DNA from: Anas platyrhynchos
Lineage: Eukaryota > Chordata > Aves > Anseriformes > Anatidae
Reading direction: 5' to 3'
Length of the DNA stretch: 64,000 nt
Assembly (NCBI RefSeq): GCF_047663525.1
Contig: NC_092587.1
Location: forward strand, 37,253,001 to 37,317,000
The stretch's first letter is position 1; each line of letters begins with the position of its first letter. Below are positions 1-10,242 of the stretch, piece after piece. The notes beneath the pieces are model-generated. The model was not told where the DNA came from, did not search any database, and saw nothing but the letters and a program-made list of their open reading frames with translations. A program made the position numbers and the translations under genes.

Positions 1-2143
1 GAGGTGTCCTCGACAAAGGATGTGGAGCAAATGTCCTCCCTAATAACGCTAAGTCAAGAACTTCTGGGAATTACAAATAGTCCATAACTTGCAGGGTAGC
101 GGTGAGGAAAGGAAAATAGGGCAACGGAAATTAGAATTGTGCAAACAGCAGGGTTTCTGTTTGGTGACCGAAAAATTAAACCAAAAAAAAAAAAAATCAT
201 TTTGGGTCAGCCCAAAGTACTTGTCAAACTCAAAATGAAAGAGCTCATTTCGCTTTCGTACCTCTTTTCATCGTTTGAGAGAAAATGTAGGTAAAATTCT
301 AAACCAAAACAGTATTTTGAAGTATAAAACTGAAATATTTCATTTGGAAAATGCCAAAATCCAATAATTCAGCACGATTTCCCTTTTCCGAGCTGTAACT
401 ATTGACCGAAATGAAACCAAGCTTGTCTGACTCAAATTACTTCTTTATTTTCTTTTTTTTTTTTCAGTAATTGTTTGTCCCAGACATTTCCTTGGTTATA
501 AGGGAAATCTCCAACTTCTACTTCCTTTGTCTATTCAAAACTGACCATTACTCAGCATCCTTCACACACCCACAAGCCACACATACCCTGCAAGAAAATC
601 TATGTAGGAAATTCTGCAAAATTTGCCGTGTGGCATTTTCAGGACTCCAGCTCATTAGGTTACCATGGCAGAGTCTTCCATCTGGTGGTTTTCCAAGTTG
701 AGGAAGTTGATACATAAATTACTATCATTTACACTGGTGAACAAATGGTTTATTTGGGTTTGCCCCAGGGTGGAAAGCTTGAGAGAGTGATTTGACGTGT
801 CAGGGTAGGACAGCTCAAAAAGGATGATGTGCAAGGGGTCTAGAGGAAGTAGAAGAGAGAAATAAATTAATTATCCATTTGAGAAGCGATGCTATCAATG
901 AGGAACAGCACAAATGGTTCTAGGTCTAGCCTCTATAACCAAGGAAGAAAACGGGTACTTCTAAAGAAAATCCCTCTGATTCTGTTCAGAGTCACAGTCT
1001 TTATAAACCTCTAATGTAGATCAGATGAATCACACCTGAATAATTCCTATTACCCTTCATTACATGTAAATTGAGCCAAGTGTAACTTTGGGATAGGCTT
1101 GTCTATGAAAGGTCAGTGAGATGAATTCTCCAGCTGGTGTTTAACTTCCTTTCTTTAACTTTTACTGACAGCTGTTGCAAGTTTGAATGATAAGAGAAAG
1201 GATGTCAGACAAAGAGAAAAGTTGTTGGACAACAGCTCTTGATAATGTCATTGCTTATCCCATAAGTAAGAAAATAAATATCCTCTTCAATATAGTAAAA
1301 GGTTAAATCTCTAACACGGTCATATGTTATCAAAGCCTGTCTGGCTGTCACCATTGGGTCACTTCTGCCTTGACTGTGAGCAGGGATGTAATTCATTTGT
1401 TGAGAGACACACAGCAGAGTGTGGAGCAAAGCAAACCACATTGATTGCATCTGGGTTGACAGGCAATGGACATCTATCACCCAGATGCATCATATATCAG
1501 CTCAGTATGTGAGTTCCCACAAGAAAGTGTTATATCGGTTAACATAAACCTTTTTCAAATTGGGTGTGGGTGGATGTTTTTTGTCCTGAGAACACTCTGA
1601 TTCAGGACTGACATGGCATAGCTTAATCTTGCTTTAATGACAGTTCATTACAACAGCTGATGTAAGACGCATTGAAACTAACTAGATCTGGACTAGCTTT
1701 GATTCCTCTTTGAATATAATTATGAAACTATCAAGACAGAAATCATTTCCCCCAAATATTTTTACAATTTACAATACCTATTCATGGGGATTCCTCTAGA
1801 TGTCTCTTTAGCAATCATTTTTTAATTTTAATTTCCCTGAGATGCCATGTTTACAAGACTTCACCTGCACTGCCAACTCAACTGGATCTTTTATTCTGAG
1901 GAACTTCATCATGACTTTTTTTTTAAAGATGTGGACAGAATAGTGCTGACTGGATGAATAAACAATAAAGCCTTGTTCAATAAGTCTTTACCAGTTGCTG
2001 ACTATCCACGATTATATTTACTCTGATTTTCTGACTATTTGGATACTTCTGACCTCTTCAACCTTTATCCAGCCACTAATGACTTTGGCTGTACCAGAGC
2101 AACTCTTTTGTCTCCACCCAGGGGACATTGCTGAATCTCAGAA
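1..2143. other. Intergenic DNA downstream of IL22
   Basis: AT-rich non-coding sequence. No reading frame resembles a known protein, and no splice-bounded exon of IL26 (the expected next gene on this side) could be found. A poly-T run lies at 452-464. I see nothing else to annotate. Confidence 0.6.
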
Positions 2144-2197
2144 GAATCACAGAATCATAAAGGTTGGAAAAGACCTCCAAGATCAGCTGGTCCAACC
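2144..2197 (-). mobile_element. CR1 LINE 3'-end scrap
   Basis: The plus strand reads like the reverse complement of a CR1 3' end: a GAATCACAGAATCATA head, then AGGTTGGAAAAGACCTCCAA and a TCCAACC block. The element therefore points to the minus strand. Only about 55 bp survive, so this is a heavily 5'-truncated copy. The family is recognised from memory of the avian CR1 consensus. Confidence 0.75.
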
Positions 2198-2806
2198 AGA
2201 TCATCTGAAAAACCTGATAATGAAAAAAAGTGTGTAAAGTGTTCTTCAGTGACTTCACATTTATATGTCTAGGAGCTTGTGTCAAGAGGAGGCACCAAGC
2301 AATTCCCTTATGAAGTGCTCTCAAATCCATGATGCTGCAGAGCACTGTTGGGGCTCAGCATGCCTGTGGGTCAGTGAGAACTCAGTGCTTTGAATTTTCA
2401 ATTAATTGCTACTGCTTGACTGTTTCCATCTCATCTGACCTGAGAAGTGGGGGACAGTTTGGGATTTTTTTTTTGCCAACGAGACCAGATCTTTCCTAGG
2501 GAGGTGCTGAGGCAGAACCAATGAACCTTACCAGTGACTCTCAGGAGTGTTGCTATTTTTCCCAACCCACCCACAAGAAAGGCTGATCCACGTGCTCTCC
2601 ACTAAGCCCCAGCCTGTGACAAGTGGAATTTTCAGCATTAGGGTGAAGAAGCATTTCCCCATGCTTTCCTAAGCTTGCATCCTTTCTGGATTCAAGGATA
2701 TAGCCACTGGCCCAGCAGCCCTGCATGCATGGCATGTGTCACCTCCCTTGCATTTGAGTAAAAGAGAAAAGCTTTATAAAATAGCAATATTTGATGACTC
2801 AAAATA

Positions 2807-2812
2807 TTTATT
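2807..2812 (-). terminator. Candidate IL22 polyadenylation signal
   Basis: Minus-strand AATAAA lies about 650 nt after the IL22 stop and just beyond the AU-rich block. It is the best candidate I see; transcript ends are not visible in genomic sequence. Confidence 0.45.
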
Positions 2813-2816
2813 ATAA

Positions 2817-3001
2817 TAAATTACTGAATAGGCATTTATAAAACAATACATCTGCATATAAATATTACACAGCTGTTTTAATTTCATAGTTCATGTAAAA
2901 GCCTCTAGTACAGCTTCATAAATACATTTTCTTGGCTATGTTTCAATTTATATAAATAAAAGTATGTATAATTATTACCTTAAAATAAGTTACTATTAAA
3001 T
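2817..3001 (-). promoter_or_regulatory. AU-rich element cluster in IL22 3' UTR
   Basis: Five ATTTA pentamers on the minus strand correspond to plus-strand TAAAT at 2817, 2859, 2919, 2953 and 2997. ATTTA-rich 3' UTRs are a known instability signal of cytokine mRNAs, recognised by TTP/ZFP36-type proteins. The role here is inference from gene type and motif density. Confidence 0.5.
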
Positions 3002-3464
3002 ACAAGTGAAAAAAATAATTTCTGAATGTCCAAAATACCAACATTTCAGGTAAGGGTCAGAAGAGGGCAACATACACAAGAGAGATTTCCAATAAAAGAC
3101 TCAAAACTTCCTGGCCACAGAGCACTGCCTACCTTGACCAAAGCTGACACAGGTGTCAAATCTCAGCCTATTAAATACAGAAACAGTTGCCTTATTCCGA
3201 TGCAGATGAGCAGAGTAGGAGCATGCCTTTGAAAATAACTCGTGTGCTGTGTTGAAATGTAGCCACACTGTTCTGGAGTTTTCATTTGCAAAGAAGACAG
3301 CAGTATGCACCCTGTCTCTGCCTAATTAGTTGGCTATTCTCAGTACAGGTTAAAAAAACATATACTGCATCTACAGATGTGACTTTTTTCCTCAGTAGTT
3401 AATCAATTTGAATAATAGCATGAGTTTTTTGGAGACATCTCTTCAAGACTGATCTGATATTTTT

Positions 3465-3578
3465 TCAGTTTTTCTTCTTATTCCCTCCCTTCTTTGGGGC
3501 ATCAGTACAAGCATTTTCTACGTAGTCAAACAGTAAATCCAGTTCTCCAATGGCTTTATTCTTTCCATTCTCTCCCAA
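3465..3578 (-). CDS. IL22: IL22 coding exon 5 (C-terminus)
   Basis: The acceptor TTTTCTAG precedes TTG GGA GAG at 3578, and the TGA stop is at 3467-3465. It encodes residues 161-197, including GELDLLFDYVENAC (helix F and Cys184), followed by a Lys/Gly/Asn-rich tail. Confidence 0.93.
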   Translation of the reverse strand: MGENGKNKAIGELDLLFDYVENACTDAPKKGGNKKKN

Positions 3579-5546
3579 CTAGAAAAGAGCAGAATACAAG
3601 TTTTAGCATCTTACCATTTCTAAAATTTAAATTAAGCTTGTCACAGAAATTGACTTGGGAACTTACTCTCCTTGTTCTCACAAGCAGTTCTATTAAAGAC
3701 ATTATACCATAAGATATAAATTAGCTCTTTCAAATCCAGTCTAGGATACACAATGATCTGCAGCCTGACTTCTGAGGGACAATTTTAAATTACTATAACA
3801 CAGAGAGTTAATAGCACCAATGAAGGAGGGCTGGAAGTAGAAACATCATTAATCCCTTCTTTTATGCCCCTGCAAACTTCACATCTTAAATAAACTCCAG
3901 AGCTTGTTTCATAACTAGGTCAGCCTTAATTCAGCTAAATAATTGGGGTTTTGAACCGTTCTACTTAAATGTTGGGAAAACATGTACCTGTTTCATTTTG
4001 CTCTTCATCTCTTCCAGGTTCTTTTCAATGTGCTCTCTGTTTCCTGAGAATTTCTATTAAAAATAATAAAAATAAAATAAAATTAAAATTAAAATTCAGA
4101 GGTGACATTGTCATCTGTATGTGACAATATGCTGCTGCTTTTTCTACTTTTTTTTCATGCCTTCCTATCAACCTCCAGTTTGGTATCTTAAATCTGAGGT
4201 TTCCTTTCATATCACTGTCTTTCGCCGCTGTTTGTGCAGCTTTCTGAGATTCAGGAGCAGTGATGAGATTCATGAGTCAGCAAAGGGAAAGAAGCCCCAC
4301 ACAACTTACACATCTGCTCAGCTCCGAGGTCAGGGATGCCAGGAACTGCGCCACCTCCTCAGTGTATGGGTACTTCTCCCTGGCCTCGGTGAGAAGGACG
4401 TCTTTCACTATAATCTCCACAATTCTCTTCATCATGTAACAGCGGTTGTTTTCCTATGCACACAAGTAGAAGGTCATGTTAAATCACGGTGAGAGGTCAA
4501 AGAGTGCTGCAGAAGGATGCCAAATCATCCTCCCGGTGTAGGACTTACCTTGATGTTGATGTAGAGCTGCTGCCCAATGAGCCTGTTGTCAGTGTCCTGG
4601 TCTGAGGCCCTGGCCTGACAGAAAAAAGGAAAAGTCACGTGAGGGTGGGAGCCTTACCTATAAGTTGACAGTAAACCCTAAGTTTTTATCAATAACAGTC
4701 CAGGTGACACAAGGAATGGGACACTATAGATAGCTTGTTCAGGGTAGATAAGCTCAGACATTGTGGCTGTTTCTCCCCTTAACTGTCTAAGAATCAAGGT
4801 TATTGGAAAATAAATAAGCAGAAATCTGAATTCATGTCCCTCTCTTAAACATTAGATGTCACAGTGGTTACAATGACTAAAGCAGATACTGTGGGTGGCC
4901 ATCCTCAGCGTGGCCCACAGTGCTTCAGCTCTCAATGGTGTACAACAGGGGGACCCACACATGGCAAGGGCAAGCCAAAAACCCATCCAAGCAGAGAACC
5001 CCAGGAGCTGCCTGGCCAAGTCTGGAATCCCAAACAGACCCAGCTCTGAATGGGCTGGGGAACAAGAGAAATGTAAGCTCATGCCTCACAATTGTCACAG
5101 CAACCACTCCAGAGGAGCTGAGCTGCACCAGGGCTGCAGGAGAGGCAGCATCTTCCCCTGACCACAACACCAGCGGGCAACAGACCTACTCCACATGTCA
5201 AGAACCACCTCACTGCAAGAGTATGCGTTGCTCTATGGAAAGGCATGAGAAAGAGAGAGAATCGCTGAAGGCTAGAAGCTGGGGAACTGGCAGAGGAGAA
5301 GGTCCCCGTATCCTGCCATGAAGGGCAGATGGGTTACTGTACCATTTTAGCCAAGGTGTAGGTGCGATTCCTGATGTAGTGCTGCTGAAAGTTGGTCTTC
5401 CTGAGCCTGCAGGTTTGGTGGCTGGTAGAACCCACCCCTGCCCCTTTTGGAGGCAGAGGGCTGGTGAGAAGAAGAGGGAGACAGCAACAGCAGCAGAAGA
5501 AGACCCATACTGAGAAGCTCTTGGTCAAGGTCTGCAGGGAGGCCAT
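3465..5546 (-). CDS. IL22: Interleukin-22 (197 aa, five coding exons)
   Basis: Coding exons on the minus strand are 5546-5343, 4614-4549, 4453-4310, 4053-3988 and 3578-3465. All junctions are GT-AG and all introns are phase 0. The joined product is a secreted class II (IL-10 family) cytokine that acts on epithelial cells through IL22RA1/IL10RB, usually via STAT3. A hydrophobic leader with five consecutive Cys spans residues 14-28. Four mature cysteines lie at 46, 95, 138 and 184. They are spaced exactly as human Cys40, 89, 132 and 178 (a constant +6 offset), so disulfides 46-138 and 95-184 are expected. An N-glycosylation site (NRT) at residue 60 matches the human one, and the RLIGQQLY segment is family-typical. 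The C-terminus runs 13 residues past the last Cys and is Lys-rich, unlike human IL-22. The ATG at 5546 opens the leader. Identity is very likely. Confidence 0.95.
3988..4053 (-). CDS. IL22: IL22 coding exon 4
   Basis: A 66-bp phase-0 exon encodes residues 139-160 (KFSGNREHIEKNLEEMKSK...), the family helix E region. The acceptor is TTAATAG and the donor GTACAT. It is too short to stand out as a free reading frame and was found by splice-site reading. Confidence 0.93.
4310..4453 (-). CDS. IL22: IL22 coding exon 3
   Basis: A 144-bp phase-0 exon encodes residues 91-138, beginning ENNRCYMMKRIVEII and ending LTSELSRC. It supplies Cys95 and Cys138. The acceptor is TGCATAG and the donor GTAAGT. Confidence 0.94.
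4549..4614 (-). CDS. IL22: IL22 coding exon 2
   Basis: A 66-bp phase-0 exon encodes residues 69-90 (ARASDQDTDNRLIGQQLY...). It contains the RLIG-x-x-LY segment typical of IL-22. The acceptor is TCTGTCAG and the donor GTAAGT. Confidence 0.94.
4615..5342 (-). other. IL22 intron between the first two coding exons
   Basis: 728 bp of non-coding sequence. Several overlapping open frames on both strands around 4850-5320 look incidental: none has family resemblance and splicing removes the segment. Confidence 0.8.
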
Positions 5547-5600
5547 GGTTCACAATCCAAAGTCGTCCGTCCCAGCAGGCTGCAGTTACAGAGGTCAGCA
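5343..5600 (-). CDS. IL22: IL22 first coding exon with 54-nt 5' UTR
   Basis: The coding part is 5546-5343 (residues 1-68: leader, first Cys46, N-glycosylation site NRT at 60-62, end TLAKM) with donor GTACAG. Upstream, a strong acceptor (CTAAC branch-like motif, pyrimidine tract, ATCAG) ends at 5601. The exon therefore probably starts at 5600 and carries a short 5' UTR joined to a non-coding exon. Confidence 0.85.
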
Positions 5601-5680
5601 CTGATGAGAGAGAGTAATGTTAGCATCAGGGAGAATAGGCAAGGGCAGAACAGGACAGGCACAAAGGCTGCTAGTCTTAC

Positions 5681-5702
5681 CTTTGCTGTGATTCTAGATG
5701 TG
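5681..5702 (-). other. IL22: Putative IL22 non-coding first exon
   Basis: A good donor (CAAAG then GTAAGAC) lies at 5681/5680, about 25-50 nt downstream of a TATA box. The next acceptor is 80 bp further on, at 5601. This predicts a 20-25 nt leader exon. The transcription start is inferred from TATA spacing, so the 5' edge is approximate. Confidence 0.55.
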
Positions 5703-5724
5703 CTCTGAAGGAGGTGAGGTGCAC

Positions 5725-5732
5725 CTTATATA
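5725..5732 (-). promoter_or_regulatory. IL22 TATA box
   Basis: Minus-strand TATATAAG (plus CTTATATA) sits about 180 bp upstream of the ATG and 40-50 bp upstream of the predicted first donor. A TATA-driven promoter fits an inducible cytokine gene. Confidence 0.7.
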
Positions 5733-5821
5733 GGGCCATCAACATCTCTCTCAGCTTTTTTTTGGGTATTGGTGGTGAATTAAAAATGACATCAGCAAGT
5801 CTCTTACTTTCCAGTATCCTC

Positions 5822-5830
5822 TTCTGAGAA
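5822..5830 (-). promoter_or_regulatory. Perfect STAT (TTCnnnGAA) site upstream of IL22
   Basis: TTCTGAGAA is a perfect match to the palindromic GAS/STAT consensus and lies about 90-100 bp upstream of the TATA box. STAT3 is a known driver of IL22 transcription in T and innate lymphoid cells; binding here is inference. Confidence 0.5.
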
Positions 5831-5849
5831 CTACCTAACCACTATAAAA

Positions 5850-8800
5850 CCCACAAATACAACTTCAAGGCCATTGTAGTCCTTAGGTTCTTATAAAGCA
5901 AAGCAACATTTAATGCAGGGACAAAACAGGGGGTTTTACTGGGGCAAGAATCCTGAATCCTTTTCACATAAAAACATTTGAGAAACGTGTGAGTGTGTGC
6001 CTTCTGTCCTGATTGCACCACACTAATTATATTGGCAATTTGATGGCAGGTAATATCATCTATATTTATTTCTGTTCATCTTCTGTTGTAAAGGACCCGT
6101 GCCCCACTGGAGCTGATGAGGGTATACAAATGGTCAATCTGCTCCTGACCCAAAAGACTGACCAACTGACCACCTGTGGTTCTCATCCTGCAAACATGCT
6201 TCCCATGCTGCACCCCAGTGGAGTCACCAGCTGTCTGCCCATCACTGCATAATTCCCTCTGAGAGATCAGAAACTCTGGGACCAACACTGTATTTCTCAT
6301 ATCCCTTATCTCCCAGATTCCCATTTAAAAAAAAAAAAAAAGAGATCTGTGTTCCAGGCTGTAACCAGGGGTGATGATGAGAGCCATGGTCATGAACTTA
6401 TTTGTCCAGGTGATTTCCATGTTCCTCATCCTGTTCTGCTGATGTAAAGGTGCAGTGCTGCACCTTGAGCCTGAAATATTACGCAGGGTGCTAGAGGGAA
6501 ACTGTACTCTTCTTAGAGAGCAACTTGCAACCCAGCTGAGATCACAATACATGAGGATGCAGAACTGGTACAAATGCAAGCTCCTGGTTGCCTAACACCC
6601 ACAGGGCATGAAGGTGACAAATACGAGAAATTGGACCCAGCAAGCCAAAGCTCCAGCTCTGCATCTGAGAGCAAAGAGGGGTGACCCTAGGGCTGACCTT
6701 CACCCCTCATGACCGAGGCCCTTGGGACAAGCATAGCTTGCCTTATTATGTGCAGAAAGGTAGAGCAGGAGGATTACTTGCTGGAGCAACTTAGAGTTAC
6801 AAGATGGAGAAAAAAAATCCCCAGGGAAGGGCAAAATGAGGTGGGAAGAATTTGGCCCTTACCTATAGTCACTATTACCCTCTGAGCTGAAATGCCCATC
6901 TCTTTTCTTATACCTCCTAAACAGAAGCAGTTTAAGGCCAGCTGGCACCAGGTTTACACTTTAGCTTCCTCTAATGTATCCACATCCTTCCCCTCTCTAT
7001 GCCTCAGTCACCCTCCGTTACCTCTCAGCTTGGCTCTGCACAACCCTGTGCCCTTGAAGCTGCACCCCCTCACTCTGGAGCTGGTCCCAGCGGAGCCATC
7101 ATCACCGTGTCCCTTTCCATGCCTCACAAAGATATCCCACCCATTCCCATGTCTGGCCTTCAACAGCATCCTGACTGCAGTGGGCAGAAGAAAGAGAGAG
7201 CAAGCCTGGACCCAGGGTGCTGATGACCCAGTTCCTGCCCCAGATGTACCAAAAGGCTATTCAAGAACATGTTTATAAACTCTTTTCTGTGAATTTTTCA
7301 TTTGCCAGGCTAATAGGTCCAGTTGGGGAGCAGGTCAGTGAGAAGACATGAGGATGAGCTATACTTAGCCAAAAGACATGCATTTGTGACCAAACCAGGA
7401 GAAATATAGACAGAGAGGCTGTTTCAAAGGATTGACCTCCTCTGAAGTGCGCTCCCATGAACTCCTCTCTGGGTGTTACATAGTCTGACAACCACAGTCT
7501 GTTTCTAAATTTGGTTTCTCTTACTTTTCCACCAGCTCATCCAGCAGACCAGATGTACTAAGACCGAAACAAAGCTGTGAACAGGCATTTAGACCTTTCC
7601 TGAAGGGAGCAGGAGCCCTGCTCCAGAATCCCTGTCCTCCTGACCTTCTGGATCCCACCCCACCATCCCTTTGGTCACTCACTCTCATCAGAGGAGAATG
7701 CAGTTTTGCCTGACCTCTTCTTGTGGTTCAGAGCTCATGGAAACAGTTTGTGACTTGCGCATGCAAGTGCTGCGGCACTCGTGTCTGTTCAAACTGCTGT
7801 GAGGAGCCCACTGTTCCCAAGCTTCCTGCCCTGGTGGATAACTAAATAACACCAGGCAGAGGGATGAGGAATTAAATGCTGAATCTTTCTTCTGCCTTCT
7901 TTTATGCAATGATTATAGGTTCTCTTCTATCTGGCTTCTCGAGTAGTGTAAATCATAGACTGGGACATACCTATTTTCATAAATTGTTAGACTATGTAAG
8001 TCTTTCTTTCTCTCTCCTATGCTTTAAGTCCTCTCTCAGTCATACATCACTGGCTGTGCCAAGATGTCTTTCTCCTGAGGCTTTCAAAAGAGCTTGTTTC
8101 GTTTGTTTAATTTACCTCCCTGCCTCTGATATTCACCTTTATTTTCCAGGCACTTAAATGACCATTGTAAGTTCATTAATTCATACTTCACAAATTACCT
8201 TTTCATGACATTTCTAACACCTTTGCATTAATTCACCTTTTGTTTTTGTGAGTTATAACAAAACTCTTGTCTGTTTCCTAATCACCTTTCATCAGGTGAC
8301 TGATGGTTCTTGATGTACCCCTGAGCTAGTATAGCCACGGGCATGGTTGTAGTTATTCCCTGTTGCTTGTCAAGAGAAAATCTTTGGAAATGGGGCTATG
8401 CCCTCCTTTCCCATGGTCTGCTATTTCTGTTCTGACACTGCACTGAACAAGGATGCGACCGGTCACTGCTATCACTGACTAGCTCATTGCACCCTACACA
8501 GGAGATACACGTCCAGCTTTCTTCCCATGTTAACATTGCCAAGTATTCTAGCAAGTAATATGGTAATGAGTATTTCCCAAGGGCCTGAACTACTGTCGTC
8601 TCATGATACGCTATAGTCATAAGCTTTTATTTTTAAAGTGTTCTCTCTGAAAATAGATAAATAAATGCCCTGAACTCTTTGAGCTTGGGGAAAGCAGGGA
8701 AGGGGTACTCAAACAAACAAAGTTCAAAAATCAATTTTAATTTTTAATTGTGTGAGTTTTTGTAGGTTTAATGCTATTTATGTTCCTGAGGCTACTAGTA

Positions 8801-9721
8801 CTGTTTTAAAAAATATTATGAGAAAACATACCCGCTCTGGTTCTATTTCAATTAATTCTTACAAAGATCTCTGAACTTTTATAAAGTAGCCCCTGCATTG
8901 CTTTTTAAGTGTAATTACTTCAAAAATTATTTTTGAGATTTTTCACAGATCACCTTTTCTCCACAGTGATGCCCCGAGAGTTAAACATCTATCCTATTGC
9001 TGACTTTATCGATAAACTTTTGAAGTGTAATTGCATGGAGTTTCCCTACTTCATTAAGAAACCATAGTGGTTGAATATTCTCGACAATGACTTCTTGACC
9101 CATATTGATCACAGAGGATTTTTTGAGGAGGTCTGGAACTCTGCATCACGTCTGCCTCAAAAGCCACAAACACTTCCTTCTTTGAATGAGGCCACAGGTG
9201 AATAACCAGTACTGTACTTCAGTGCTCATCCGCTGTGTGTTACTAGCACACTGGCATGCAGGAATTTTCTTCAGCTTTAATACATTTTCAGTTAGCTGGG
9301 ATTATATTGCTTTATTAGAAACATCCTCAGGATCAAGCACTGGTCTTGAAACATTGTCAGGAGTAGACAAGTGTAAGAAAGAGTCTGTGTATTGTCCTCT
9401 GGGGTCTTTCACCTGACAAATGGAATTCTCTTAAATATCTGTACAAATGGACCAGAGATAACATAGCACTTAAAACTGAACAGGCAATCCATCTGGAGAC
9501 ATTACCAGCTTTCTAATGCCCTTGACTTTGCTCCATTATTATTTTTTTAATTAATTTTGAATAACAATTTTATTTTATTAAAATAAATATTTTAGAATGT
9601 CTATTAGCTCATTTGTGACTGCGCAATTCATTGCATTTTATCTCAGTTCCTCTACACTACGTTTCTTTCCTAGACTTTCATGCTTGAAAAGATTAAAGCG
9701 GATATTAAAAATGTTCCAGAC
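5850..9721. other. IL22-MDM1 intergenic region, left part
   Basis: No coding exon or RNA gene recognised. Poly-A lies at about 6326-6341. The scattered short open frames lack splice context or family resemblance. Confidence 0.55.
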
Positions 9722-10242
9722 AGATCACAGAGTCCTAGGATGGCTGCGGCTGGCAGGGCCCAAAGCAGGGACACCCAGAGCAAGCTGTCCAGGACAACAA
9801 CCAGGTGGGTTTTTGAAGATCCCCAAGGAGGAGACTCCACAGCCTCTGTGAGCAGCCTGGGCCATGCTCAGGCACCCGCACAGCACAGAAGTGCTCCTGG
9901 TGTTCAGAGGGAACCTCCTCTGCTCCAGTTTGTACCCTTTGCCTCTTTTCCCAGCACTGGGCAGCACTGGAAAGAGCCTGGCTCCATATTCCTTGCACCT
10001 TCCCTTTGTGTGTTCTTAGACATTGACAAGATCCCCCCTGAGCCTCCTCTTCTCCGGGCTGAGCAGGCCCAGCTCTCAGCCTCTCCTCACAGGGAGGTGC
10101 TCCAGGCCCTCACCATCTTGGTGACCCTGCATTAGACCCTCACCAGTATGCCCAGGTCTCTCTTGTACTGGGGGGCCCAGAACTGGACCCAGCACTGCAG
10201 GTGCAACCTCAGCAGTGCCGAGAAGAGGGGAAGGATCACCTC
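9722..10242 (-). mobile_element. CR1 LINE fragment, degraded
   Basis: About 520 bp read, on the plus strand, as the reverse complement of the 3' part of CR1 ORF2. Recognisable blocks include GATCCCCCCTGAGCCTCCTC, TCTCTTGTACTGGGGGGCCC, AGAACTGGACCCAGCACTGC and GAGGGGAAGGATCACCTC. The minus-strand frame is interrupted and the 3' end is eroded, so this is an old copy. The plus-strand open frame over it is antisense noise. Confidence 0.85.

Larger units (their letters stand above)
2785..3464 (-). other. IL22: IL22 3' untranslated region (inferred)
   Basis: This follows the IL22 stop codon on the minus strand. It is AT-rich, with several ATTTA pentamers and an AATAAA hexamer at 2812-2807 (plus-strand TTTATT 2807-2812), which would place cleavage near 2785-2795. 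The 3' boundary is inferred from that signal only. Confidence 0.55.

Noticed and set aside
4864-5321. Overlapping frames on both strands between IL22 exons
   Set aside because: They lie in the IL22 intron, with no conserved motif and mutually overlapping phases.
9680-10135. Plus-strand frame of 151 codons
   Set aside because: It reads antisense through a degraded CR1 fragment and has no family resemblance of its own.
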